Positions 17,592 to 26,132 of a DNA stretch of 50,858 nucleotides are shown in pieces. This DNA comes from Saccharomonospora sp. CUA-673. Its GTDB lineage: Bacteria > Actinomycetota > Actinomycetes > Mycobacteriales > Pseudonocardiaceae. The stretch is from assembly GCF_001942305.1 (NCBI RefSeq), contig NZ_MKKE01000032.1, forward strand, positions 1 through 50,858, written 5' to 3'. Position 1 is the first letter of the stretch; every line of letters starts with the position of its first letter. The notes below the pieces were generated by a model that was not told where the DNA came from, did not search any database, and saw only the letters and a list, made by a program, of their open reading frames with translations. A program made the translations under genes and the position numbers.

Positions 17592-18488
17592 CTAGATCCA
17601 GCCGATTCCGAAGACGCCGGGGCCGAAGTTGGTGGCGATCGCGTGAACGCGTCCGTGTTCGTCCACGGTGAGGTCGTGCGACTCGGCCGCGCCGCCATTG
17701 TTGCGGTGCGAGTACCGCCAGCACTGCTCGGGCGGGTGCGCGGATTCGAAGTCGATTTCCAGCAGGTATTCCGGAATGGATTTCCAGAATTCACGGAAGT
17801 GGGCTTTCCGGGCGGTCGAATCCGGATCGTGCCGGTAGGTGAGCGCGTATTCCATCAAATGCGTCTCACCGGTGTCGATCGGTCGACTGAACAGCAGCTC
17901 GGCGAGCGTGAGCCCCGAGTCGCCGTCCTCCTCGATCCGGCCCACCGTGCAGTTGCGCACGGCCGACAGCACGGGCGCGACCGCGTCGATCCCGGGGGCG
18001 CCGCCGGCACCGGCGGCGCGGGGCGCGAGGCCGTCCTGGCGGTAGGCGAGCAGCCACCGGTCCTGTGCGTCGGCCTGTGCGCGGAAGACCGCCTTTGCCG
18101 TCACCGTACTGCGGCTGACCTGATCCTCCTCGGTGACCACGCAGTGGTCGTGCAGGCCGACGAGCGTCACGTCCGGCTGGCGGTCCAGACTCAGCGGCGC
18201 GCGACCGGCGTCCTCGTGCAGTCGTCGGGACGACGTGCCGCGGGGGCGTGGCGGGGGCAGCAGGCCGAGCAGGGAGCCGGTGGGCACCTCGAGGATCTCC
18301 TCGAGCGCGCGGACGGCGGAGATGGAGCCCTGACGTTCGGGCTGGCGCTTTCCGGATTGCCAGTAGCTCAGCGCCGTGACGCTGATGGCGATTCCGTGGT
18401 CCTGGAGGCGGGCCTGAATTCGGTCGAGGCCGAGTCCGCTGGTGGCGATCGCCGAACGGAGCGCCATCGAGAATGCGGTGCCGCCCAC
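17592..18488 (-). CDS. Helix-turn-helix (XRE-like) regulator, actinobacterial
   Basis: A 298-residue protein. Residues 5-75 form a Cro/XRE-like DNA-binding domain: MALRSAIATSGLGLDRIQAR LQDHGIAISVTALSYWQSGK RQPER, with the recognition helix around VTALSYWQSG. The remainder is a long domain without recognised catalytic motifs, rich in H, E and W (for example HFREFWKSIPEYLLEIDFES, CWRYSHRNNGG), ending HAIATNFGPGVFGIGWI. Similar single-gene regulators are frequent in Pseudonocardiaceae; their targets are unknown. It begins at GTG 18488, with GGAGG 11 bases upstream and an AT-rich stretch further up (about 18520-18545). It is divergent from the subtilisin gene and could control it. Confidence 0.8.
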   Translation of the reverse strand: MGGTAFSMALRSAIATSGLGLDRIQARLQDHGIAISVTALSYWQSGKRQPERQGSISAVRALEEILEVPTGSLLGLLPPPRPRGTSSRRLHEDAGRAPLSLDRQPDVTLVGLHDHCVVTEEDQVSRSTVTAKAVFRAQADAQDRWLLAYRQDGLAPRAAGAGGAPGIDAVAPVLSAVRNCTVGRIEEDGDSGLTLAELLFSRPIDTGETHLMEYALTYRHDPDSTARKAHFREFWKSIPEYLLEIDFESAHPPEQCWRYSHRNNGGAAESHDLTVDEHGRVHAIATNFGPGVFGIGWI

Positions 18489-18712
18489 GTGAGAAATCGC
18501 CTCCGAGATGCCGTAATGGTAACGATATAGCCAATTTTAACAGAACCGTGTAACGCGTCACGCCCTGGATGCGCAGAGTGAGGACTAGACCGTTCGGAGT
18601 ATCACGCGATACGGTGACCGGCCCACAACTGGTAACTGTGAATCATTGCCCAACCCTGGCTGCCCGGCTTGCATGACTCACGAACCTGCCGGGGATAACG
18701 GAAGGAATCCGA

Positions 18713-19911
18713 ATGGGTAACTCGCGCAAGCTGAGGCGGAGCCTGAACGCAGGCGTCGTGGCCGCCGGTGTGACCGGTCTGGTCGCCGCCGGCCTGGGAA
18801 CCGCCGCTGCGGCGCCGGAGGGCAAGATCCTCTCGGCGGACACGCCCAACGCGGTCGACGGCAGCTACATCGTCGTCCTGAACGACAGCCTGAACGCCTC
18901 CGCCGTGGCCTCCAAGGCCTCGGAGCTGGCCGGGAAGTTCGGCGCCGACGTCTCGTCGACCTACAACACGGTGCTGGACGGCTTCTCGCTCGAGGTGAGC
19001 GAGGCGGCGGCGAAGCGGCTCGCGGCCAACCCCGCGGTCGACTACGTCGTGCAGAACCAGCGTGTGCAGGCCGCCGAGACGCAGTCGCCGACGCCGTCCT
19101 GGGGTCTCGACCGCATCGACCAGGCGGAGCTGCCGCTGGACGACTCGTACACGTACAACACGACGGCCGACAACGTGACCGCCTACATCATCGACACCGG
19201 TGTGGACCTGGCGCACGAGGACTTCGGTGACCGGGTGCAGCCGGGTGCCGACTTCGTCGACGGCGGCGGCGACGGTGACGACCAGCAGGGTCACGGCACC
19301 CACGTGGCCGGCACGGTCGCGGGCAGCGAGTACGGCGTGGCCAAGGCGCGAGCATCGTTCCGGTGCGGGTGCTCGACGCCAACGGCTCGGGCACGACCGC
19401 CGGCGTCATCGAGGGCGTCGACTTCGTCGCCGAGGACGCCTCGGGTCCGGCCGTCGCCAACATGAGCCTGGGCGGCACCGCCGACACGGCGCTCGACGAC
19501 GCCGTGCAGGGCGCCATCGACTCCGGCGTCACGTTCGTCGCGGCCGCGGGCAACGAGAGCTCCGACGCGAGCAACAGCTCGCCGGCGCGGGTCGAGGACG
19601 CCCTGACGGTGGCGGCCTCGGACGAGAGCGACGCCCAGGCGACGTTCTCCAACTACGGCTCGCTCGTGGACCTCTACGCCCCGGGCGTGGACATCACCTC
19701 GGCGTCCATGGGCGGCGGCTCGGAGGCCCTGTCGGGCACCTCGATGGCCGCTCCGCACGTGGCCGGCGCCGCGGCGCTGTACCTGGCCGACAACCCGCAG
19801 GCCACCCCGGCCGAGGTCGCGGAGGCGCTGACCTCGCAGGCCACCGAGGGTGCGATCAGCAACCCGACGGGTGAGACGCCGAACCTGCTGCTCAACACCG
19901 GCGTGGAGTGA
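18713..19911 (+). CDS. Secreted subtilisin-like serine protease, S8 family (apparent -1 frameshift)
   Basis: A secreted peptidase with an N-terminal signal peptide (RRSLNAGVVAAGVTGLVAAG ending near AAAAPEG) and an I9 propeptide (SYIVVLNDSLNASAVASKAS to VVQNQRV). The S8 catalytic domain has D in AYIIDTGVDL, H in GHGTHVAGTVAG and S in GTSMAAPHVAGAAAL, plus the oxyanion N in AAAGNES. The frame is lost at about 19346-19351 (VAKAR instead of VAKAASIVPVRVLD). Adding one base gives a 399-residue pre-pro-enzyme, the normal size for aqualysin/proteinase-K-like actinobacterial members. ATG 18713 follows GGAAGG. A strong hairpin follows the stop. Confidence 0.9.
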
Positions 19912-19944
19912 TCCGCTCCGCATAGCCGGACACGGCGGTACGAA

Positions 19945-19980
19945 CCGGTGGCCAGCGCTCGCGTGGCGCTGGGCCACCGG
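19945..19980 (+). terminator. Hairpin terminator after subtilisin gene
   Basis: CCGGTGGCCAGCGC (19945-19958) pairs with GCGCTGGGCCACCGG (19966-19980), a 14-bp stem with one bulged G and a 7-base loop, 33 bases after the protease stop. The rest of the 186-base gap up to the next gene is GC-rich with no other clear feature. Confidence 0.75.
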
Positions 19981-20097
19981 CATGTCCGGGCAGATCCGGT
20001 CCGCGGCGGCCGGCCGGGGCCGCCGGTCGTGCGCTGTGCCGGTGATCTTGGGCGCCGGTCGTTCGGTGCCGGTCGGCGGCAATGGCAGAGTGCGGGA

Positions 20098-20853
20098 ATG
20101 ACCACGCGCACGAGGATTCTGATCACGGGAGCCAGTTCCGGACTCGGGGAGGGCATGGCCCGCCGGTTCGCCGCCGAGGGCAGGGACCTGGCGCTGTGCG
20201 CCCGCCGCACCGACCGGTTGGACGCGCTCGCCGCCCAGCTCACCGAACAGCACCCGACGATCCGGGTCACGACCGCAGGCCTGGACGTCAACGACCACGA
20301 CGACGTCTTCACCGTCTTCCGCGCCTTCCGCGACGAACTGGGCGGTCTGGACCGCATCGTCGTCAACGCCGGCCTCGGCAAGGGGCAGCCGATCGGTACC
20401 GGCTACTTCGAGGCCAACCGCCAGACCGTCGAGACGAACATGGTCGCCGCGCTCGCGCAGTGCGAGGCGGCGATGGAGATCTTCCGCGAGCAGAACGCCG
20501 GACACCTCGTCGTCGTGTCGTCGTTCAGCGCGATCCGCGGCATGCCACGGAACATGACCGCCTACGGCGCGTCGAAGGCGGGCGTCTCGGCGCTCGCCGA
20601 CGGGATCCGCGCCGACGTGCACGGCACGCCCATCCGCGTCAGCACCGTGCTGCCCGGGTTCATCGAATCGGAGATGACGTCCCGCTCCGGCGGGCGCACC
20701 CCGCTCGTGGCCGATGCCGACAGCGGCGCCGACTCACTGGTCAAGGCCATCGAATCCGAGCGCGCGACGTCCTACGTGCCGTCCTGGCCGTGGACCCCGC
20801 TGTCGGTGCTGCTCAAGGCGGTGCCGGTCGGCCTGTTCCGGAGGCTCGTCTGA
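20098..20853 (+). CDS. Short-chain dehydrogenase/reductase (SDR)
   Basis: A 251-residue SDR: cofactor loop ILITGASSGLGEGMARRFAA, NAGLGKG (the NNAG equivalent), HLVVVSSFSAIRGMPRN with the catalytic serine, and YGASKAG with the catalytic Y and K. The tail WPWTPLSVLLKAVPVGLFRR is a hydrophobic/basic C-terminus typical of the mycobacterial-type 'SDR family oxidoreductase' that may associate with membrane. ATG 20098 is the start that leaves a full-length Rossmann fold. The next gene's ATG overlaps its TGA (TGATG), so the pair is cotranslated. Substrate unknown. Confidence 0.88.
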   Translation: MTTRTRILITGASSGLGEGMARRFAAEGRDLALCARRTDRLDALAAQLTEQHPTIRVTTAGLDVNDHDDVFTVFRAFRDELGGLDRIVVNAGLGKGQPIGTGYFEANRQTVETNMVAALAQCEAAMEIFREQNAGHLVVVSSFSAIRGMPRNMTAYGASKAGVSALADGIRADVHGTPIRVSTVLPGFIESEMTSRSGGRTPLVADADSGADSLVKAIESERATSYVPSWPWTPLSVLLKAVPVGLFRRLV

Positions 20854-21514
20854 TGGGCGCGATCCTCCTGGTGCGGCACGGACAGGCCTCGTTCGGTTCC
20901 GCGGACTACGACCGACTCTCCGACCTCGGCCGGGAGCAGGCTCGGCTCGTGGGCGTCGAACTGGCCCGGCGGCGCGTGCGCGTCGACCACGCGTGGTGCG
21001 GATCGTTGTCCCGGCAGCGCGCCACGGCGGAACTCGCGCTCGCCGAGTGCGCACCCGACGTCGAGCTCCGGCAGGATCCGCGGTGGGACGAGTACTCCGA
21101 CGCGACGTCCTCGGCGCCTACGGTGGCGGCCGACCCCAGGACGCGGGCGACCCGCGGGGGTTCCAACGCGTGCTGGAGGCCGCGTTGGCGGCCTGGACGG
21201 CGGCGGGGGAGTCGGGGCCGGAAGCCGAGTCGTGGCCCGCGTTCCGGGCGCGGACCGAACGTGCACTGGCCGACGTCGCGGGCGCACTCGGCAAGGGGCA
21301 GCAGGCGGTCGTGTTCACCTCCGGCGGCGTGATCGCCACCCTGTGCGGGGCGTTGCTGGGCAGTCCCGAGACGCACCTGGTGCCCTACAGCCGGGTCGCG
21401 GTGAACGCGGGCATCACCAAGATCGCGACGGGACGCTCCGGGCTGACGCTGGTGTCGTTCAACGAGCACGGCCACTTCGACGGCCCGGCGGCCGAGTTCG
21501 TCACCTATCGGTAG
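20853..21514 (+). CDS. Histidine phosphatase / phosphoglycerate mutase-like protein (apparent -1 frameshift)
   Basis: The RHG catalytic motif ILLVRHGQASFGSADYDRLS is at the N-terminus. The second part lies in another frame from VLGAYGGGRPQDAGDPRGF and contains FTSGGVIATLCGALLG, the position of the second active-site element. The missing base is near 21099-21105 (DEYSDA|DVLGAYG). With it the protein has 220 residues, as expected for this branch-1 family. These enzymes remove or move phosphate on varied small molecules; the substrate is unknown. It is translationally coupled to the SDR upstream, and its 3' end overlaps that of a convergent TetR gene by 14 bases. Confidence 0.82.
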
Positions 21515-22136
21515 CGGTCTGCTGTCCGGCGCGGGGGATCACGTCGGACAGCAGGCTCAGCAACACCCGCGACAGCACCGTGTGCACCTGCTCGCGGTTG
21601 AGCGTCGCGCGGTCGAGCCATTCCCTGCTGGCGGCCTTGACCATGCCCGCGTAGGTGCGGATGACGGCGATCTGCTGTTCCCATCGCGGGTCGGTGGGGT
21701 CGAACCCCATGGCCTCGAGCACGAGCGTGGCGGCCTCGCGGTCGGCGTCGTCGAGGATGCGCTCGACCTCCTCGTCCCGCCCGATGCCCTCCGGCGTGAT
21801 CGCGGCCAGCCACGTCTTCTGCTGCTTGCTGACCATGTCGAGGAACCAGTCGACGGCGGCGTCGGTGCGTTCGGCCAACGAACCGTCGGGCAGGGTGGTC
21901 ACCGCCGACGGCGGCAGGGTCAACGTCCTGCGGACGACGGCCAGGTACAGCTCACGCTTGGTGCCGAAATAGTGGTTGATCAGGCCACGGGCCACGCCGG
22001 CGCGGGCGGCGATGTCGGCCGTGGACACCGCCGCGTACGGGCGTTCGCCGAAGAGCTCGGCCGCGCAGGCGAAGATCTCCTCCCTACGCTGGTCCGGCTC
22101 GAGCCTTCGCCATTTCGGCGCGGATTCGGCGCTCAT
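21501..22136 (-). CDS. TetR-family transcriptional regulator
   Basis: A 211-residue regulator: the DNA-binding domain LEPDQRREEIFACAAELFGE, YAAVSTADIAARAGVARGLI, NHYFGTKRELYLAVV, then a C-terminal effector domain (WFLDMVSKQQKTWLAAITPE, WEQQIAVIRTYAGMVKAASR). ATG 22136 (MSAESAPKW) is preferred over upstream starts that would add a basic low-complexity tail. It lies 28 bases downstream of the ChoD-type oxidase gene on the same strand and is probably cotranscribed, making steroid or fatty-acid responsive autoregulation plausible (inference). Confidence 0.87.
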   Translation of the reverse strand: MSAESAPKWRRLEPDQRREEIFACAAELFGERPYAAVSTADIAARAGVARGLINHYFGTKRELYLAVVRRTLTLPPSAVTTLPDGSLAERTDAAVDWFLDMVSKQQKTWLAAITPEGIGRDEEVERILDDADREAATLVLEAMGFDPTDPRWEQQIAVIRTYAGMVKAASREWLDRATLNREQVHTVLSRVLLSLLSDVIPRAGQQTATDR

Positions 22137-22164
22137 GCGGTGCAGCTTCGCATGTGGGCCCCGC

Positions 22165-23847
22165 TCATGCCGGGGACAGGGGGAGTCGGAGCGCGCCCGG
22201 CGCGGCCTCGGGCACGACGGGACTGCGCGGCGCCACCGGGTCGATCCGCCGGTAGTCCGCGCCGAGCGGCGGACGGGCATCGCGCTCGCCCTTGTTGGGC
22301 CACAGCGCCATCGCGCGTTCGGCCTGCGCGGTGATCGTCAGCGACGGATTGACGCCGAGGTTGGCCGAGACGGTCGAGCCGTCGACGATGTGCAGGCCCT
22401 CGTGGCCGTACACCCGCTGGTACGGGTCGACGACACCGGTCTCCGGCGAGTCGCCGATGGTGCACCCACCGATGAAGTGCCCGGTGAGCGGCACGTTGGC
22501 CAGGTCGTTCCAGCCGCCGCCGGGGATCCCGTCGATCTTCTCGGCGACCCGCCGGGTGACCTCGTGCCCGGCCGGGATCCACGTGGGGTTGGGTTCGCCG
22601 ACGCCCTGCCTGGTCCGGAGCCGGCCCCGACGGGTGTAGGTCGTGACCGAGTTGTCGAGGGTCTGCATCACCAACAGCGCGATGGTCTGCTCCGACCACC
22701 GCCTCGGATCGTGCAGCTTGGGCAACTGCCTGCGCCTGCGCCACATCTCCTTCAGCCCGAGCCACCAGCGTGGCCGGCCCGGCTGCGGATCGACGAGCAC
22801 GGCGCCGAGCAGTCCCAGCAGGTTGCTGCCCTTGCCGTAGCGGACGGGTTCGACGTGGGTCACCTCGTCGGGATGGATCGACGAGGTGATCGCGACGCCG
22901 CGGTGGTACTCGGTGTCCTCGGCGACCGACCGTGCGGCCAGGATCGCCTCGGAGTTGGTGCGGGCCAACAGGCCGAGGCGGCGGGACAGGTGAGGCAGCG
23001 TGCCGCGGTCGCGCATCGCGTGCAGGAGGCGCTGCGTGCCGAGCGCCGCGGCGGAGAACACGACCTGCGCGGCGGTGAACGTCTGCTTCCGCCAGGGCTT
23101 CCCGGTGGTGGCGGTCCGTACGGCGTGGCCGCCGCCGGGCAGCGGCCGCACCTCGGTGACGGTGGTGAGGGGATGGACCGTCGCTCCGGCCCGCTCGGCC
23201 AGGTGCAGGTAGTTCTTGACGGTCGTGTTCTTCGCGTTGTGCCGGCATCCGGTCATGCACTCGCCGCAGTGGGTGCACGTGCGGCGTTCGGGGCCGGCGC
23301 CGCCGAAGTACGGATCGGCCACGGTGGTGCCCGGCCGGCTGCCCGGCTCGCCGAAGAACACCCCGACCGGCGTGGGCCCGTAGGTGTCGGCGATGCCCAT
23401 GTCCTCGGCGACCGAGCGCATCACCTCGTCCGCGGGCGTGGTGCCGGGGTAGCAGTTGACGCCCAGCATGCGCCTGGCCTGGTCGTAGTACGGCGTCAGC
23501 TCGGACTTCCAGTCGGTGATGTGCGCCCACTGCGGATCGGCGAAGAACGCGTCGGGCGGTTCGTAGAGGGTGTTGGCGTACACCAGCGAACCGCCGCCCA
23601 CGCCGGCTCCCGACAGGACCAGGGCCTCCTTGAGCGGGGTCATGCGCAGGATGCCGGTGCACCCGAGGGCCGGTGCGAACACGTAGTCGCGCAGTCGCCA
23701 CGACGTCCGGGGCAGCTCGTGGTCGGCGAAGCGCCGGCCCATCTCGAGCACGCCCACCCGGTAGCCCTTCTCGGTCAGCCTGAGCGCGCTCACGCTGCCG
23801 CCGAATCCGGAGCCGATGACCACCACGTCGTAGTCGAACTGCGTCAT
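22165..23847 (-). CDS. choD: GMC-family FAD oxidoreductase, ChoD-type cholesterol oxidase homologue
   Basis: A 560-residue flavoprotein that, as I recall the sequence, is collinear with M. tuberculosis ChoD. The FAD-binding start YDVVVIGSGFGGSVSALRLT and LEMGRRF is followed by GAGVGGGSLVYANTLYEPP, a cysteine-rich segment CTHCGECMTGCRHNAKNTTV (four Cys, ferredoxin-like spacing), ARTNSEAI, HVEPVRYGKGSN, and the C-terminal GMC active-site region VDGSTVSANLGVNPSLTITA QAER. ChoD is annotated as a cholesterol oxidase, but biochemical proof for this subfamily is limited, and the cysteine cluster is absent from classical secreted cholesterol oxidases. ATG 23847 starts it. It is divergent from the siderophore-interacting protein and leads a TetR gene. 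Confidence 0.85.
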   Translation of the reverse strand: MTQFDYDVVVIGSGFGGSVSALRLTEKGYRVGVLEMGRRFADHELPRTSWRLRDYVFAPALGCTGILRMTPLKEALVLSGAGVGGGSLVYANTLYEPPDAFFADPQWAHITDWKSELTPYYDQARRMLGVNCYPGTTPADEVMRSVAEDMGIADTYGPTPVGVFFGEPGSRPGTTVADPYFGGAGPERRTCTHCGECMTGCRHNAKNTTVKNYLHLAERAGATVHPLTTVTEVRPLPGGGHAVRTATTGKPWRKQTFTAAQVVFSAAALGTQRLLHAMRDRGTLPHLSRRLGLLARTNSEAILAARSVAEDTEYHRGVAITSSIHPDEVTHVEPVRYGKGSNLLGLLGAVLVDPQPGRPRWWLGLKEMWRRRRQLPKLHDPRRWSEQTIALLVMQTLDNSVTTYTRRGRLRTRQGVGEPNPTWIPAGHEVTRRVAEKIDGIPGGGWNDLANVPLTGHFIGGCTIGDSPETGVVDPYQRVYGHEGLHIVDGSTVSANLGVNPSLTITAQAERAMALWPNKGERDARPPLGADYRRIDPVAPRSPVVPEAAPGALRLPLSPA

Positions 23848-23945
23848 GACGGCTACCGTCGTCCGTTGTTGGCGGAGTGTCAAGAGTGCCGCACCGTTCC
23901 GGTCGGCGGCACGGGTCGGGGTCAGGGGGTGCATGCGCGCGCTAG

Positions 23946-23964
23946 GAAGGTTAGCCTTACCTGA
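23946..23964. promoter_or_regulatory. Iron box (IdeR/DmdR-type operator)
   Basis: GAAGGTTAGCCTTACCTGA matches 14 of 19 positions of the consensus TTAGGTTAGGCTAACCTAA and has the right dyad form. It ends 27 bases before the siderophore-interacting protein start, where it would cover a promoter, so iron-dependent repression of that gene is very likely. It also lies 99 bases upstream of the divergent choD start. Confidence 0.85.
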
Positions 23965-23991
23965 AAGGTGCGACGAGGTGAGGAGGTCCGG

Positions 23992-24783
23992 ATGTCCGAC
24001 CGACAGGGACGCAGCAGGCCGGTGATGCGAGCGCAGGTGCTGCGCACCGAACGCCTCACCCCGCACATGATCCGGATCGTCTGCGGCGGCGACGGGCTCG
24101 CCTCGTTCCGACCCAACGACTGCACCGACAGCTACGTCAAGGTGCTGTTCGCGCCCGACGGGGTGCACTACCCCGAGGGCACCGACCTCGCCGACGTGCC
24201 CGCCGACCGGCGTCCGCGCATGCGGACCTACACGGTGCGCTCGTTCGACACCGACGCCCGCGAGCTCGTGCTCGACGTCGTCCACCACGGTGACCAGGGA
24301 CTTGGCGGTCCGTGGGCGGCCGCATCGGGACCCGGCGACGAGATCCTGCTCGTCGGACCCGGCGGCGGCTACGCGCCCTCGCCCGAGGCCGACTGGCATC
24401 TGCTCGCCGGCGACGAGAGCGCCCTGCCCGCGATCGCGACCGCCCTCGAGACGATGCCCGACGGCGCCGCCGCCCACGTCTACGTCCTCGTCTCCGACGA
24501 GACCGAGCAGCAGCCGCTCGTCACCAAGGCCGACGCGCACATCCACTGGTTGCACCGCCGCCGCGGGGACGACCTGGTCGCCGCCGTCCGCGCACTGGAC
24601 TGGCCCGAGGGGCAGGTGCAGGCGTTCGTCCACGGCGAGGCCGGCGCCGTGCGGGACATCCGCCGCTATCTGCTCGGCGAGCGCGGCATCGCCCGGGAGT
24701 GGACGTCGATCTCCGGCTATTGGCGCCGCGGCGCCGACGACGAGCAGTGGCGAGCCGAGAAGGCCGCCGAACGCGCCGCCTGA
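23992..24783 (+). CDS. Siderophore-interacting protein (ferric-siderophore reductase, SIP family)
   Basis: A 263-residue FAD/NAD(P)H-type reductase that releases iron from imported ferric siderophores in the cytoplasm. The family start VMRAQVLRTERLTPHMIRIV, the flavin-binding RPRMRTYTVRSFD (R-x-Y-T/S motif), GPGDEILLVGPGGGY, LLAGDESALPAIATALE and the terminal ISGYWRRGADDEQWRAEK are all present. ATG 23992 is chosen because AGGAGGTCCGG precedes it; an upstream GTG would add eight residues. The iron box just upstream supports iron-regulated expression. No siderophore synthesis or uptake genes are in the window. Confidence 0.93.
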   Translation: MSDRQGRSRPVMRAQVLRTERLTPHMIRIVCGGDGLASFRPNDCTDSYVKVLFAPDGVHYPEGTDLADVPADRRPRMRTYTVRSFDTDARELVLDVVHHGDQGLGGPWAAASGPGDEILLVGPGGGYAPSPEADWHLLAGDESALPAIATALETMPDGAAAHVYVLVSDETEQQPLVTKADAHIHWLHRRRGDDLVAAVRALDWPEGQVQAFVHGEAGAVRDIRRYLLGERGIAREWTSISGYWRRGADDEQWRAEKAAERAA

Positions 24784-24822
24784 GCCTCGGCGGGCGCTCT
24801 GCTTCGGGTCAGTCGGTGCGCT

Positions 24823-25188
24823 TCAGTCCTGCTGCGATTCCGGGCGTGCGCGCCACGCGGCGACGGCGGTCGCCGCACATACCGGCGCCCACACGCGTTC
24901 GGTGGGGGAGCGGGACACGGCGTTGAGTGCGGTGCCGAAGGCCATGAACGCCGCGAGTCCGGTCAGACCCCGGCGCCGTGCCGGCACCGAGCCCCGTCGG
25001 GTGGCCACGAGTCCGGCCGCGACGACGTAGCCGACCGCGGCTGCGCCACTGACCCGGCGCAGCGGCGCCGGCAGGGTGCCGGGATGGCCGCCGCCGTAGG
25101 CCATGTGTCCCCACGGCGCGCCGGCCGCCAGTCCCGTCTGGAAGACGCCCAGCCCGGCCAGGGCGGCCGCGGTGAACCGTGTGCTCAT
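24823..25188 (-). CDS. Small integral membrane protein (hypothetical)
   Basis: A 121-residue protein with about four hydrophobic segments: TAAALAGLGVFQTGLAAGAP, SGAAAVGYVVAAGLVA, GLTGLAAFMAFGTALNAVS and WAPVCAATAVAAW. The first loop holds PWGHMAYGGGHPGTLP, a motif seen in a common actinobacterial family of four-helix membrane proteins of unknown function. ATG 25188. The last part is charged (RARPESQQD). It is downstream of the serine hydrolase on the same strand but separated from it by a hairpin. Confidence 0.75.
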   Translation of the reverse strand: MSTRFTAAALAGLGVFQTGLAAGAPWGHMAYGGGHPGTLPAPLRRVSGAAAVGYVVAAGLVATRRGSVPARRRGLTGLAAFMAFGTALNAVSRSPTERVWAPVCAATAVAAWRARPESQQD

Positions 25189-25205
25189 GCCTGTACCCCC
25201 AGGAT

Positions 25206-25241
25206 GTCGACGACGCCGGTGTCTCCGGCGTCCCCGTCGAC
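25206..25241 (-). terminator. Hairpin after serine hydrolase gene
   Basis: GACGCCGG (25212-25219) and CCGGCGTC (25225-25232) form a perfect 8-bp stem with a TGTCT loop. GTCGAC on each side (25206-25211, 25236-25241) extends the stem past a 3-base bulge. It lies between the serine hydrolase and the small membrane protein genes. Confidence 0.6.
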
Positions 25242-25285
25242 GAATCTAGGGAAGTCGGGTCACGGCACGGTCTCGGTCGACGGGG

Positions 25286-26104
25286 TCAGAGCTCGGCGAG
25301 GACGGCGTCGGTGAACGCGGGCCAGGCCTCCGCGGCCCACGGGCCGAAATCCCGGTCCGTCAGGGCGATGCACGCGGCGCCGGCGTCCGGGTCGACCCAC
25401 AGGAACGTGCCGGACTGTCCGAAGTGGCCGAACGTGCGAGGGGAGCTGCGGGTGCCCGTCCAGTGCGGGTCCTTGCCGTCGCGGATCTCGAAGCCCAGAC
25501 CCCAGTCGTTCGGCTTCTGGTGACCCAGGCCCGGCAGCACGCCGTTCAATCCGGGGAACTGCACCGACGTCGCCTCGTCCAGGGTGGACCGTGCGATCAG
25601 GGTCGGTGCCTGCAACTCCGCGGCGAACCGGATCAGATCGTCCACCGTGGACTCGGCCTCGGCCCCGGGCGCGCCGGACGTGCCGGTCGAGGTCGTCGCC
25701 GTCATGCCGAGCGGCTGCAGCACGGCCTCGGCGAGGTAGTCGGCGAACTTGATGCCCGAATGTCCGGCGATCACCTCCGCCAGCTGCTCGTAGCCCGAGC
25801 TCGAGTACAGGCGCCGCTGCCCGGGCGGTGCCTGCGCCCGGTGCTCGGTGAACGCCAACCCCGAGGTGTGCGCCAGCAGGTGCCGGACCGTCGCACCGTC
25901 CGGCCCCGCCGGCGTGTCGAGCTCGACCACGCCCTCCTCGACCGCGATCAACGAGGCGTACGCGGTCAGCAGCTTGGTGACCGACGCCAACCGGAACACC
26001 TGCGAGGTGTCGCCGTGGGTGCCCACCACGGTGCCGTCGGCGGTGACGACGGCCGTCGCCGCGTGGGGCACCGGCCAGTGGTCGATCAGGCGGAGGCTGT
26101 CCAT
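25286..26104 (-). CDS. Beta-lactamase-family serine hydrolase
   Basis: A 272-residue member of the class C beta-lactamase/DD-peptidase fold. The nucleophile motif S-x-x-K is in RLASVTKLLTAYA (about residue 42), the second motif is Y-S-S in RRLYSSSGYEQLA, and the third is H-F-G in RTFGHFGQSGTFLWV. HLLAHTSGL is another family signature. No signal peptide is seen, so it is likely cytoplasmic, with esterase- or peptidase-like activity rather than antibiotic resistance. ATG 26104 is used; a GTG two codons earlier is possible, and no strong ribosome site decides it. Substrate unknown. Confidence 0.87.
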   Translation of the reverse strand: MDSLRLIDHWPVPHAATAVVTADGTVVGTHGDTSQVFRLASVTKLLTAYASLIAVEEGVVELDTPAGPDGATVRHLLAHTSGLAFTEHRAQAPPGQRRLYSSSGYEQLAEVIAGHSGIKFADYLAEAVLQPLGMTATTSTGTSGAPGAEAESTVDDLIRFAAELQAPTLIARSTLDEATSVQFPGLNGVLPGLGHQKPNDWGLGFEIRDGKDPHWTGTRSSPRTFGHFGQSGTFLWVDPDAGAACIALTDRDFGPWAAEAWPAFTDAVLAEL

Positions 26105-26132
26105 GGCCACACCCTAACGGCGGGAGGCGGCG

